Positions 16,924 to 25,778 are shown, numbered from the stretch's first letter. The stretch is 64,000 nt of DNA from Pseudomonadota bacterium (GCA_017860615.1 JAGDMU010000004.1:62001-126000), one strand, 5' to 3'. A program made the numbers and translations. Notes: a model not told the origin generated them from the sequence alone.

Positions 16924-17408
16924 AACTCCTCCTTTTGCATGGCATCCACGCTCTGTTTGCATGCCAAAAGCGCTCTAATGATGTGCTTTTCAACCGCATT
17001 TTTACTAATGCCCATCATTTCGGCAATCTCTTTGTGTGAATACCCATCAAATTTATGGAGTTTAAATGCCTCTTGAGCGCGAGGAGGTAAAGCGTTAATG
17101 GTTTGATGCAAGGTTTTCATGCGGTTAGAAGAGAGCAGATGCTCTAAAGGCTCTTCGTGTTCATGACTCACGTGTTCTGCTTCATGCAGTGCGACAGAGG
17201 TAAAATGTTTGTTTTTACGCCACTCATCAATAATGATACGCTTAGCCGTCTGGTACAAGAAAGCACGCGGCTCTAACACTGCGTCTGCTCTCTCGCCCAT
17301 AGCGCTAATGCGAAGATAGGTCTCTTGCACCACATCTTTAGCAGCTTCCGTGTCACCCAGAGTTTTGCTAAAGTAGCCTACCAACTCTTTGTAGTAGCGT
17401 TCAAACAT
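16920..17408 (-). CDS. FecI-like ECF sigma factor
   Basis: About 162 residues from ATG 17408; the track start is an adjacent GTG. Sigma region 2 is seen in DVVQETYLRISA and RAFLYQTAKRIIIDEWRK, and region 4 in LPPRAQEAFKLHKFDGYSHKEIAEMMGISKNAVEKH, a helix-turn-helix. It lies between tonB (5 bp) and the fecR-like gene. By family it directs RNA polymerase to the receptor promoter once FecR signals. ECF factors are, to my knowledge, uncommon in Campylobacterota, which makes this gene notable. Confidence 0.9.
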   Translation of the reverse strand: MFERYYKELVGYFSKTLGDTEAAKDVVQETYLRISAMGERADAVLEPRAFLYQTAKRIIIDEWRKNKHFTSVALHEAEHVSHEHEEPLEHLLSSNRMKTLHQTINALPPRAQEAFKLHKFDGYSHKEIAEMMGISKNAVEKHIIRALLACKQSVDAMQKEEL

Positions 17409-17413
17409 CACAA

Positions 17414-18103
17414 TTATCTAAGTTTAAAAGCAATAGGCAAAATAACCGTACTCAAACTTTTAGGTTTCGGCAACTGGTCACCTTTGAGCTTTAACGCTGC
17501 CTCTAATGCTGCATCATCGAGCATCCCTCGTCCTGAACTTTCATGAATGGTTGCACTCACTAACCTTCCATTGGTATCAATCACCAAGGCTACCTGAACC
17601 ACACCATTCCAGCCCATACGGCGTGCCGTGCTTGGGTATATCAAACGTGAGAGGACTTTATCGCGGATAATCTCAAAGTCGGTTCGCTCATACGGCTCAG
17701 CACTGGTCGAAGTTGGTGTTACAGGTGCTGCTTCTTGTACCACGCTAGGCTGTGCTGCTTGCACAGGTATGGGAGGTGTGAGTACCTCTTCATGAACCTT
17801 CTCAGGATTTACCACCTCTTTTTTGACGATGGGTTTTGGAAGCGGTTTTACTTTTTCAATGGGCTTTACAGGTTCAACCTTTTTCACCTCTTGCACAGGT
17901 GCAGGAGGAGTTGGTTCAATAGGCTTTGGTGCGACACGTTCGATGTTTGAAATTTCTAATACAACGGTTTTGCTTTGTATGATTTCAAATGGCTTTTGGT
18001 GTAAAAAGAGAAGGTAAAAGCCAATGACACTGACATGTAAAAGGATCGAAAAAATTAATGAGCGACCTTCGTAGGTTTTTACCTTGCTGTACTTGTTACT
18101 CAT
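17414..18103 (-). CDS. tonB: TonB energy-transducing protein
   Basis: 229 residues: an N-terminal membrane helix (FSILLHVSVIGFYLLFLH), a long Pro/Lys/Glu-rich spacer (PKPIEPTPPAPVQEVKK) that crosses the periplasm, and a C-terminal TonB domain (YPSTARRMGWNGVVQVALVIDTNG, with the AALKL segment). It carries inner-membrane energy to the two TonB receptors nearby. It overlaps exbD by 8 bp and lies 5 bp before the sigma gene, so the energising complex and the signalling system form one transcription unit. Confidence 0.92.
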   Translation of the reverse strand: MSNKYSKVKTYEGRSLIFSILLHVSVIGFYLLFLHQKPFEIIQSKTVVLEISNIERVAPKPIEPTPPAPVQEVKKVEPVKPIEKVKPLPKPIVKKEVVNPEKVHEEVLTPPIPVQAAQPSVVQEAAPVTPTSTSAEPYERTDFEIIRDKVLSRLIYPSTARRMGWNGVVQVALVIDTNGRLVSATIHESSGRGMLDDAALEAALKLKGDQLPKPKSLSTVILPIAFKLR

Positions 18104-18479
18104 TTTTATTGACTACCATGCCAATTTTTTCAATTTCTTTTTGTTTCAAAAGATCAATCACATAGATAAAATCTTCGTAAGCCGCCATTTTATCGGCACT
18201 GATAGCAACAGAGTCTTCTTTGGTAAGGCTTTCAAACTTCGCCCCTAAAACATCCCTGCTCGTAAACTCACCGTTGATAAAAAACTGATGATCCGCAGTG
18301 ATGCCAATCTCGTAAAATTTAGGCTCCACTTTGGTGAAGTTGCTCGCTTGCGGAAGGCTAATCTCTATTTTTCCAAGGGCGATGAATGAAGAGACGGTCA
18401 AAACAATGGTGAGAAGTACTAACATAATGTCGATGAGTGGGACGACATTGATCCCCTCAACTCTTTTTAATGCTCTCAT
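18096..18479 (-). CDS. exbD: ExbD-type biopolymer transport protein
   Basis: 127 residues with a single N-terminal membrane helix containing the conserved aspartate (INVVPLIDIMLVLLTIVLTVSS), followed by a periplasmic domain. It forms the proton-driven motor with ExbB and TonB. It overlaps exbB by 23 bp and tonB by 8 bp. Confidence 0.92.
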   Translation of the reverse strand: MRALKRVEGINVVPLIDIMLVLLTIVLTVSSFIALGKIEISLPQASNFTKVEPKFYEIGITADHQFFINGEFTSRDVLGAKFESLTKEDSVAISADKMAAYEDFIYVIDLLKQKEIEKIGMVVNKNE

Positions 18480-18891
18480 CTTCCCACTCGCTCACTGCCA
18501 CATCGACTTTACGTAAAAATGCGCCGTAGATCATCGTCGAAGGAATCGCTACGATAAGTCCTGCCGCCGTTACTTTAAGCGCTAAGGCAAGCCCCACAAT
18601 CACTTTAGATGTATCGAGTGCTCCGCCACTCATACCGATCTCATAAAAGACCACCATGATGCCACCAACAGTTCCCAAAAGCCCTACATAAGGGGCATTT
18701 GAGCCGATCAACGAGATGATCGTCAAGTTCTTTGAAACATCGCGTTCAAGCCTGTTTTTACTCTCATACTGTTTGACCTGCAATGCCCTAAAGAAGGCAA
18801 AGCGTTCTATCGCATACCCCACAACCAAAATGCTCATCAAGAGCAAAATCCCTAATGCACCGTAATCTACGGCAAGTTTGATATTTTCCAT
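18457..18891 (-). CDS. exbB: ExbB-type proton channel protein
   Basis: About 144 residues from ATG 18891, which follows AGAGGAA; the track start gives an unlikely basic extension. Three membrane helices are visible: LGILLLMSILVVGYAIE, NAPYVGLLGTVGGIMVVF, and VIVGLALALKVTAAGLIVAIPSTM. The middle helix has the TolQ/ExbB signature APYVGLLGTVGGI. It is the first gene of the eight-gene leftward run. Confidence 0.92.
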   Translation of the reverse strand: MENIKLAVDYGALGILLLMSILVVGYAIERFAFFRALQVKQYESKNRLERDVSKNLTIISLIGSNAPYVGLLGTVGGIMVVFYEIGMSGGALDTSKVIVGLALALKVTAAGLIVAIPSTMIYGAFLRKVDVAVSEWEDESIKKS

Positions 18892-18952
18892 TTTTCCTCT
18901 ACTTCTTAACAGACGTGTACTCGCTTTGCAACGTTGCACACAGTCAGTTATA

Positions 18953-18967
18953 TAATAACCATTCTCA
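18953..18967. promoter_or_regulatory. Fur-box-like site upstream of exbB
   Basis: TAATAACCATTCTCA matches the 7-1-7 Fur pattern at 11 of 14 positions, 61 bp before the exbB start. It is placed to repress the whole exbBD-tonB-fecIR-receptor operon in iron-replete cells. Confidence 0.45.
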
Positions 18968-19046
18968 GAATGTTAGACTTTTTGAGCTTAATTTCCTATG
19001 AAATTAATAACTCTTATCAAATTATAGTGTTTTATTTTTCGTCATT

Positions 19047-20075
19047 CTAAGAGATACAAACACGGTTTTTACCACTTTTTTTGGCGCGATACATCGCTTC
19101 ATCCGCTCGTTTGATCGCCTCTTCCAAAGCGCTCTTTTCAACCGCACTCACGCCAAAACTGCATGTAATGTTTAATGACTCGATACCAGTGTTTGCGATA
19201 CTTTGACGTATTTTTTCAGCGATATCAGCACTCTTTTCTAGCTCAGCTTCCACCCACATCACAAACTCTTCCCCACCAAAACGTGCTATCACATCACTTC
19301 CTCGCAGATTGGCTTGGATGAGTTTACTCACGCCTTGCAATACTTTATCGCCCTTATCATGACCATAGGTGTCATTAATCGTTTTAAAATTATCGATGTC
19401 TGCAAAAATAATGCAGCCATTTTTACCCTCTTGAAGCCTCTTTTGAAGGGCTTCATCAAAACCATTGCGATTGAACAGTTGCGTTAGGGGGTCTTTTTGC
19501 GCAAGCGCTAAAATGCGCTCTCTCTCACTCTGGCTTTTCTCGATGATGCGTAGATACTCTTTAGCTTCACGTTTCATTTGCACATAACACAGCGTATCAC
19601 CTAGGTCATTTTCAACCCGAAATGCCGAGATAAACACATCTTTATAGCCTTGCTTGGATGTGCTTTTAAAGATGCCCGAAAACTCTTTAATGCGGTCTAA
19701 CTCCTCTTTGAGCCATACCTCTTTGGTATTGATATAAAAAGAAGCTTGCCTGTTTTGAAGCTCTTCTAATTCAAGTCCAAACAAGGCGTGATGGCTTCTA
19801 TTTTGCCAAATGTAATTACCTGCCTCATCCACAATGCTAATAGCATCATTGGAGTGTTCAAAAATGGTTTGAAACAGAATAAATTTCTGCCCAAACGCAT
19901 AAAAAAGCATATAAGCACACAGGCTTAAAAAAAGAATGAGAAGAATGAGCAACACATAAAAAGCACCTCGTTCATCATGGCTTATCATCGGCGTTATTTT
20001 GCTCAGAACTGCGCCTGCAACGCCTAGAGAAAAGAGGCTAAGCCCAATAAAAAGAGGTGTTTTTTTAGTGCGCAC
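19047..20075 (-). CDS. Membrane-bound PAS-GGDEF diguanylate cyclase
   Basis: 342 residues starting at GTG 20075 with AGGA upstream, 2 bp after feoB. Two membrane helices (FIGLSLFSLGVAGAVLS; YVLLILLILFLSLCAYMLFYAF) are followed by a PAS domain (IFEHSNDAISIVDEAGNYIWQN) and a GGDEF domain with an intact GGEEF active site and an upstream RGSD that fits the product-inhibition I-site. It should make cyclic di-GMP. Its position at the end of the feo operon, with an EAL protein at the front, suggests that iron supply and cyclic di-GMP are linked. Confidence 0.88.
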   Translation of the reverse strand: MRTKKTPLFIGLSLFSLGVAGAVLSKITPMISHDERGAFYVLLILLILFLSLCAYMLFYAFGQKFILFQTIFEHSNDAISIVDEAGNYIWQNRSHHALFGLELEELQNRQASFYINTKEVWLKEELDRIKEFSGIFKSTSKQGYKDVFISAFRVENDLGDTLCYVQMKREAKEYLRIIEKSQSERERILALAQKDPLTQLFNRNGFDEALQKRLQEGKNGCIIFADIDNFKTINDTYGHDKGDKVLQGVSKLIQANLRGSDVIARFGGEEFVMWVEAELEKSADIAEKIRQSIANTGIESLNITCSFGVSAVEKSALEEAIKRADEAMYRAKKSGKNRVCIS

Positions 20076-20077
20076 GT

Positions 20078-22102
20078 TTAGTATCCTATAAAGGCAAGCA
20101 GATGAACAACACTATAGGCTAAAACCCATGCCGTTATATTGGGGAAAAGGAGGTACAACAGACGCCATTTTGTCTCTTTAACTTCACTAAAAAAAGCGCC
20201 CATCGCCGCAAAGCACGGTGAATAGACCATCATCAAAATCAAAAAAGCGACACCCGCTTTAAAGTCAATGGACTCTCTTACCACCGCAATTAAGCCTTCA
20301 CTTGGCTCACTCTCTTCCATCTCCACCGAATTTAGCGCAGCCAAAGTGCCTACCGCGACCTCTTTGGCGGCAAGCCCCGTAATAGCGGCAATGCTCATCT
20401 TCCAATCAAACCCTAAAGGCTCAAAAACAGGCTCTATCGCTTTGCCGATGGTTCCGATGTAACTTTGCTCTAACGGCACAGAAACGCCATATTCATCCAG
20501 GGGATAAGTACTTAAAAACCAGATCACCAGTGAAGCACTGCCTATAAAAAGACCTGCGCGCTTTAAAAACAAAATGGAGCGAATCTGAAGCTCTTTGAGA
20601 AGCGCAAACAAAGAAGGCAGGCGGTATTTTGGCATCTCCATGACAAAGGGTTCACTTTGCCCTGAGAAGATCAGCCCTCTTAAGATGCGCGCTGCGACAA
20701 GCCCCAAAATAGCACCAATCACATAGATAGCAAACAGCAAGTTGCCCGCATTTTCAGGCTCAAAAAAAGCACTTACAAACAGCACATACACAGGTAGTCT
20801 TGCGGAGCATGAAAAAAAGCTAATGACCAACATCGTAATGAGTTTATCTTTGGGATTTTTAAGTGTCTTAGTTGCGATGTACGCAGGGATGGAACATCCA
20901 AAGCCTGTTACAAGGGGTATAAAACTCTTCCCATGCAAGCCAAAGCGTTTAAATATCCCATCAAGCAAATACGCCGTTCGTGCCATATAGCCAGTCTGCT
21001 CTAGCAGATTGATACCCAAAAACAAGATGATAATATTGGGCAAAAATCCTATCACCGCCCCAATAGAAGGAATGACCCCTTCGCTGATGGCTTGGTTTAT
21101 CACACCCTCAGGCAGTGCATTTTTCACCACATCCGCAAACGCTCCAACGACTTCCTCGATCCATGCCATAGGGATTTCACCTATCACAAATGTGACTTGA
21201 AACAGAAGCCACATAATGGCAAAAAAGAGTGGCAACCCAAACAGTTTATGAATCAAAAGCGTGTCTATCTTGCGACTCAGTGCATCATAGGATGGTTGTT
21301 TGACAGCGATAGAGCATAAAAACTTGATGATGGAACTTCGTGCCGATGCCATCACAAAAGCATGGTTTTCTTCTGCTTCAAGAATGCCCAGTTTGGCTTG
21401 TTCATGGAGTAGTACTTCGTAAAACTCTAAAAAGATGCGCTTATCGTGAATCAGTCGGTAAATGTCTTTATCATTTTCTAACAAACGAAGCGCGTAAAAA
21501 CGTTTATGGGGCGCTAACGCTTCATCTTTCTCCAAAAGTGCGCATAAGCGCTCTAAAGCCATCTCAATATTGCGGTCATACACAAGATTGTGATTGGCTT
21601 CGCCAAAAGCGTGCATCTCTAAAATCTTCTGCACCAGCACATCAACGCCCCGTGTCTCTTTGGCAGAGACCAACATCACAGGAACACCCAGTGCCTTGGA
21701 AAGCGTCACATTATCAATTGAACCACCACTTTTTTCAACCTCATCGATCATATTAAAACACAAAATGACCTTGGTATCGAGTTCTAAAAGTTGCAGAGTT
21801 AAGTCAAGATTTTTACTCACCGCGTTACTATCGATGACATTGATAATGAGGTCATACGCACCTTGCAATAAAAAACGCTTCGTCACCTCTTCATCGGGAG
21901 CATAAGCGTTAAGCGAGTAAATCCCTGGCAAATCGGTAATGATAACCTCATACCCACCCCTTGTTACATGCACCTCTTTTTTCTCAACCGTCACACCTGC
22001 AAAATTGCCTACTTTAAAACTAGCCCCTGAGATGGCATTAATGAGCTCACTTTTGCCCACATTCGGCTGACCAACGAGCGCCACACGAATCGTCTGGCTC
22101 AT
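20078..22102 (-). CDS. feoB: Ferrous iron transport protein FeoB
   Basis: About 674 residues. ATG 22102 overlaps the feoA stop (ATGA) and is preferred to ATG 22108. The N-terminal GTPase domain shows G1 (ALVGQPNVGKSELIN), G3 (DLPGIYSL) and G4 (CFNMID). The C-terminal part has the paired Gate motifs of FeoB (GFGCSIPAYIATKTLKNP) and many membrane helices. It imports Fe(II) across the inner membrane in anaerobic or microaerobic conditions. Confidence 0.95.
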   Translation of the reverse strand: MSQTIRVALVGQPNVGKSELINAISGASFKVGNFAGVTVEKKEVHVTRGGYEVIITDLPGIYSLNAYAPDEEVTKRFLLQGAYDLIINVIDSNAVSKNLDLTLQLLELDTKVILCFNMIDEVEKSGGSIDNVTLSKALGVPVMLVSAKETRGVDVLVQKILEMHAFGEANHNLVYDRNIEMALERLCALLEKDEALAPHKRFYALRLLENDKDIYRLIHDKRIFLEFYEVLLHEQAKLGILEAEENHAFVMASARSSIIKFLCSIAVKQPSYDALSRKIDTLLIHKLFGLPLFFAIMWLLFQVTFVIGEIPMAWIEEVVGAFADVVKNALPEGVINQAISEGVIPSIGAVIGFLPNIIILFLGINLLEQTGYMARTAYLLDGIFKRFGLHGKSFIPLVTGFGCSIPAYIATKTLKNPKDKLITMLVISFFSCSARLPVYVLFVSAFFEPENAGNLLFAIYVIGAILGLVAARILRGLIFSGQSEPFVMEMPKYRLPSLFALLKELQIRSILFLKRAGLFIGSASLVIWFLSTYPLDEYGVSVPLEQSYIGTIGKAIEPVFEPLGFDWKMSIAAITGLAAKEVAVGTLAALNSVEMEESEPSEGLIAVVRESIDFKAGVAFLILMMVYSPCFAAMGAFFSEVKETKWRLLYLLFPNITAWVLAYSVVHLLAFIGY

Positions 22103-22326
22103 GCGCATTGCTCGATTAAAATGGCTTCAGCCTCTTCTTTACGAAGCGCTACAATGGTACTTTCCACACGCACATCAAACGTTCCTTTGGCAATGGTCAT
22201 TGCTAAAAGCGTGATGGGAGAGCCTAAGGAAAAACCCATGGATAAAAGACGGTAACTCAGAGGCGCTTTAGCTGTAATTTTGGTAATGGTATAGCTCTGA
22301 TTGAGCTTGGCTTCGGAGAGTTTCAT
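22099..22326 (-). CDS. feoA: FeoA protein, SH3-like partner of FeoB
   Basis: 75 residues with the FeoA core (ITAKAPLSYRLLSMGFSLGSPITLLAM ... TIVALRKEEAEAILIE). It is a small cytosolic protein needed for FeoB activity. It overlaps both the upstream EAL gene (ATGA) and feoB, so translation is coupled across three genes. Confidence 0.93.
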   Translation of the reverse strand: MKLSEAKLNQSYTITKITAKAPLSYRLLSMGFSLGSPITLLAMTIAKGTFDVRVESTIVALRKEEAEAILIEQCA

Positions 22327-23075
22327 AGGGCATCTTTTGAGGTAAGATTGAGATGTTTAAAGATGTAGCCTTGCACAAAATCAACGCCTAAAGACTTTGC
22401 AATTCTAAAATCCTCCTCACTCTCAACCCCCTCTAGCACACTTTTTTTGCCTTGTGCTTTGGCAAAGGCTAAAAAGCCTTTGAGAATTTCTTGATAATCC
22501 TCGCATGCTCTAATTTTTGAAAGCCATGTACGATCAAATTTTAAAAACTGAGCCCTTTTAGTTAGGTCAAAGCAAAACGGTTTTTTATCATTGCCAATAT
22601 CGTCTTGTGCGATGGGAATACCGCTTTTTTGAATCTCATCTAAACAGTGTGAAAGCAGTGTGGTTTGCATATCATCCGTATTTTCGGTGACTTCAATGCA
22701 AATATCCTGCACCTCTTCAAACAGATCATGCCAATACGCGATCTTTTCACTATCGCTAAAATTATGTGGATCGATGTTGACGAACAACATACCGCCTTCT
22801 TGGGGGCGATGGGCTAATTGCATGATTTTTAAGGCACGCTCTAGCCTGAAAAAAAGCTCTTTGACTTGGTGCGCTACTTGCAAAATGGGGGTTGGAGGGA
22901 TTTGTTTGCCATTTAAAACAAAACGAGCCAATGCTTCGTAACCGTAAATATCGCCATTTTTCATATCGATGATGGGTTCATACTCAACCCAAAAACTTTG
23001 TGTCTCAATGATATTGCAGATATCATCGTAATTAAGCAGTTGTTCGTATGTAGGAGTTGTAGGGATAGACATCAT
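22323..23075 (-). CDS. EAL-domain cyclic di-GMP phosphodiesterase
   Basis: 250 residues made of one EAL domain, without membrane helices or a sensor domain. Key positions are present: YGYEALARF (EAL), LFVNIDP (Asn), CIEVTEN (Glu), AQDDIG (Asp pair), LKFDRTWL (Lys), LEGVES and VQGYIF. It therefore looks catalytically competent, though DDIG replaces the usual DDFG. It is coupled to feoA by an ATGA overlap and preceded by a DUF2325 gene and a hairpin. Confidence 0.85.
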   Translation of the reverse strand: MMSIPTTPTYEQLLNYDDICNIIETQSFWVEYEPIIDMKNGDIYGYEALARFVLNGKQIPPTPILQVAHQVKELFFRLERALKIMQLAHRPQEGGMLFVNIDPHNFSDSEKIAYWHDLFEEVQDICIEVTENTDDMQTTLLSHCLDEIQKSGIPIAQDDIGNDKKPFCFDLTKRAQFLKFDRTWLSKIRACEDYQEILKGFLAFAKAQGKKSVLEGVESEEDFRIAKSLGVDFVQGYIFKHLNLTSKDAL

Positions 23076-23099
23076 AAAACCTTTGGAAATAGCTAAAAT

Positions 23100-23125
23100 G
23101 AGTCCTAATGCACGTTAGGACTCAC
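23100..23125 (-). terminator. Hairpin between the DUF2325 and EAL genes
   Basis: TGAGTCCTAA / TTAGGACTCA form a perfect 10-bp stem with a 6-nt loop. On the minus strand it is followed by ATTTTAG, a weak U-tract, so it may partly end transcription after the DUF2325 gene and lower expression of the EAL-feoAB-GGDEF part. Confidence 0.55.
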
Positions 23126-23134
23126 TTGAAGCGT

Positions 23135-23446
23135 TTATTTTTCGAGCATACATCCGCCGTTAGGATTGTATTTTTTACAGAGTTCACAAAAGACAGAGCT
23201 TTCGCTTCGTTTCGCGCAGATAAATTCAATCGCTTTACGCTTGGCTTCGTTTTTGAATTTATTCATCGCATTATGGTTCAAGAAATTGGTGAGCATAATC
23301 ACCAACGTCACATCTTGCGGAATCTCTTTTTTTACCACAGAAGGATTTCTCGCATCCCAGTGCGTAACCTTCTCAAAAGAGAAATCCTGTAAAACAGAGG
23401 CTATGGAATCAATTTTATCGCCACCTATGACAAGTACTGCTGACAT
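23135..23446 (-). CDS. DUF2325 family protein
   Basis: 103 residues from ATG 23446 with GGAGA upstream; the track start is a GTG. The fold pattern is a small Rossmann-like domain (AVLVIGGDKIDSIASVLQDF ... VTLVIMLTNFLNHNAMNKFK), typical of DUF2325, followed by a Cys-rich tail (CELCKKYNPNGGCMLEK) not needed for that fold and possibly metal-binding. It is the first gene after a Fur-like box and heads the feo run, which points to iron-related regulation or sensing. The function is unknown. Confidence 0.75.
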   Translation of the reverse strand: MSAVLVIGGDKIDSIASVLQDFSFEKVTHWDARNPSVVKKEIPQDVTLVIMLTNFLNHNAMNKFKNEAKRKAIEFICAKRSESSVFCELCKKYNPNGGCMLEK

Positions 23447-23459
23447 CACTTCTCCTTTT

Positions 23460-23474
23460 TGATAATTATTATTG
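23460..23474. promoter_or_regulatory. Fur-box-like site upstream of the DUF2325-feo run
   Basis: TGATAATTATTATTG has 12 of 14 matches to the 7-1-7 Fur pattern, including a perfect left half, and lies 13 bp before the DUF2325 start. It also sits in the divergent region to the NicO gene and may serve both directions. Confidence 0.55.
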
Positions 23475-23603
23475 AAATAATAAGATAGTTAACCTTAATT
23501 TCTTTTAAATTTGAGAATAGTTATCAGTTAATGCAAAAAAATCCCTTTATCCTTTTTACAATGGGAGTTCGCTAAAATAACGTTTACTTATTTTGGAGCT
23601 ACC

Positions 23604-24353
23604 ATGACACTCTCTTCCATTGCCCTTACATTTGCCGAAGCCAATCGCTATTTTAACACCGAACTCTCTGCACATTTTCGAGCTATTGATGAAGGTAGCC
23701 TTATGCCAATGCTGCTTATTTTTGCACTCTCCTTTGGGTATGGTGTCGTTCATGCCATAGGACCAGGTCATGGCAAAGCTCTTGTAGCGGGTTATCTTTT
23801 AGCCAACCCTACCAAACGCTCTCATATATTTCAAATAGGCTTTATGATCGCCATTGTTCATGCACTCTCTGCGCTTGTCGTAACACTGGCAGCAACGTAT
23901 CTCATCCAAATCAGCGCTATGAAACTTTTTCGCCAAGTCAATCCACCGCTATTTCAAATCTCAGGAGCGCTCATTGTTCTTATGGGTTGTTGGTTACTCT
24001 ATGATGTGTGGCGTTCACGAAGTATCACTAAAGAGAGTATTCGCCCTCAGAAAAGTCGTTTTGGTGTTGTAGTTTTAGCAGGCGTTGTGCCCTGCCCTGG
24101 TGTGATTACCCTCTGCTTTTTTGCCATTACATTAGGGCACATCACCATTGGTATGATCGCAGCTGTCTTTATGAGCCTTGGCATGGGACTCACTATCTCA
24201 CTGGCAGGATTGCTGATAAACACCCTTCAAAAAGCACGTCCTATCGTAACACAACCACGTTGGTTCTGGGCATTGCGTTTTATAGGTGTTTTATGTGTCA
24301 TCGCTTTAGGGATTTGGTTCTTACTCAATCCTATGTCCACACGAGCGTTTTAG
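23604..24353 (+). CDS. NicO/RcnA-family metal transporter
   Basis: 249 residues with six or so membrane helices and the family signatures VVHAIGPGHGKALVAGYLLA and GVVPCPGVITLCFFAITLG. Such proteins move nickel, cobalt or zinc across the inner membrane. It diverges from the feo run, and two further genes of the same theme follow within 4 and 10 bp. The metal cannot be assigned from sequence. Confidence 0.85.
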   Translation: MTLSSIALTFAEANRYFNTELSAHFRAIDEGSLMPMLLIFALSFGYGVVHAIGPGHGKALVAGYLLANPTKRSHIFQIGFMIAIVHALSALVVTLAATYLIQISAMKLFRQVNPPLFQISGALIVLMGCWLLYDVWRSRSITKESIRPQKSRFGVVVLAGVVPCPGVITLCFFAITLGHITIGMIAAVFMSLGMGLTISLAGLLINTLQKARPIVTQPRWFWALRFIGVLCVIALGIWFLLNPMSTRAF

Positions 24354-24356
24354 TTC

Positions 24357-25769
24357 ATGTTGAAAAAATTTCTTTTAGCCTTTCTATTTTTAATGCTACC
24401 CTATCAGCTCTATGCCTGTGCACTCTGTTCGCTGTATACACCCTCTGCAACGGTGAGCATCAACTTAGAAGGCACACCTACTAAGATAGAGACGATAACC
24501 TTTCAATGGACCTTTAGCCAAGATTTCATCAATACCCTTTTAGAGCGTTACGATGAAAACCATAACAAAAAGCTTGATCCTAAAGAGTTGGAGCGCATTA
24601 AAATCATTTTGGAAAATTACATTGCAAAACGTCATTATCTTACCAATATTGAATACGTGAGTAGTGCGAGTGCGCAAGCCGAAGTCAAAAAAATTCCTCT
24701 TAAAATCGTCAGTAAATCGTTTTGGCAAGAAGCGGATACACTGGTTTTTCGTTTCACGACAAAGGTCAACCAAGACCTTACAACAGGCGATGAGCTTTCG
24801 TTTGTCATTGAAGATAAAGAAGAGTATTTTAAATTTTTAGTCCATACCGTGACACATACGATTTCTGAGCCTTTTGCGCTTGAATTTAACCTTTTTAACC
24901 ATATCGCTTTTACCAAAATAACCAATGGACAAACCTTACAACCCAAAGAGCAACACACAGAAGTCACAACGCCACAACCACAAGAGCAACCCAAAGAGCT
25001 ACCACCTTCAATGTCATGGTTGCAATCACGCCTTATGCACATGCAACAAAACATCCAAGAAGCCATCACCACGTTAAAAGAGAAAGGTACATTCACAGCC
25101 TATGCCCTATTCTTGGGCATCTCCTTTTTATACGGTCTGCTTCATGCCGCTGGACCTGGGCACGGTAAAGCGCTTGTCAGCTCTTACCTCTTTGCCTCCA
25201 AACATCGCTACAGCAAAGCGCTCAGCATGGCAGCACTCATTGGCATCGTGCATACCTTTGCAGCTTTTTTGCTCACCCTTGTCATTTACGCCTTGTTCGA
25301 TCTTTTCTTTAATGCCTTTTTTATCAATGTCACCTACTATGCGACCAAACTCTCTGCACTCATCATTATGGGTATTGAGGGTTATTTGGTGTTGGGGAAA
25401 ATCAAAGCAATGCGAAGTACCCCAAAAATTGTCTCGTTTTCAGCACATCCCTTTGCGTGTCGCTGTTCAGCGTGCTCACCAAAATCCCAAAGCAGCGATT
25501 GGGGCGTGGTTCTTAGTGCTGGCATCATTCCCTGCCCTGGGACTATTACGATTTTTATTTTTGCGCTAAATACGGGAGCTTATCTTTTAGGCTTTTTAGC
25601 AGCTCTAAGCATGAGTCTAGGAATGAGCTGTGTCATCGCGCTTACTTCATTAGCCGCAGTCTTTACCAAAAATCGTTTTCAAACCAAAAGCCCTAAAATA
25701 CTTATCTACAGCGAGATGATCAGTCTTGCCATTATGTTAGGTCTTGGCTTCATACTACTCATTGCTTAA
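24357..25769 (+). CDS. Fused DUF1007-like/NicO metal transporter
   Basis: 470 residues. An N-terminal signal peptide (LLAFLFLMLPYQLYA) leads a periplasmic DUF1007-like domain with an EF-hand-like loop (DENHNKKLDPKEL). A Pro/Gln-rich linker follows, then a NicO domain from about residue 245 (LHAAGPGHGKALVSSYLFA, GIIPCPGTITIFIFAL). Between helices is a Cys-rich loop (HPFACRCSACSP) that could bind metal in transit. The arrangement resembles the ZevA/ZevB zinc system joined in one chain. It lies between a stand-alone NicO gene and a stand-alone DUF1007 gene. Confidence 0.82.
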   Translation: MLKKFLLAFLFLMLPYQLYACALCSLYTPSATVSINLEGTPTKIETITFQWTFSQDFINTLLERYDENHNKKLDPKELERIKIILENYIAKRHYLTNIEYVSSASAQAEVKKIPLKIVSKSFWQEADTLVFRFTTKVNQDLTTGDELSFVIEDKEEYFKFLVHTVTHTISEPFALEFNLFNHIAFTKITNGQTLQPKEQHTEVTTPQPQEQPKELPPSMSWLQSRLMHMQQNIQEAITTLKEKGTFTAYALFLGISFLYGLLHAAGPGHGKALVSSYLFASKHRYSKALSMAALIGIVHTFAAFLLTLVIYALFDLFFNAFFINVTYYATKLSALIIMGIEGYLVLGKIKAMRSTPKIVSFSAHPFACRCSACSPKSQSSDWGVVLSAGIIPCPGTITIFIFALNTGAYLLGFLAALSMSLGMSCVIALTSLAAVFTKNRFQTKSPKILIYSEMISLAIMLGLGFILLIA

Positions 25770-25778
25770 GGAGCAGAT

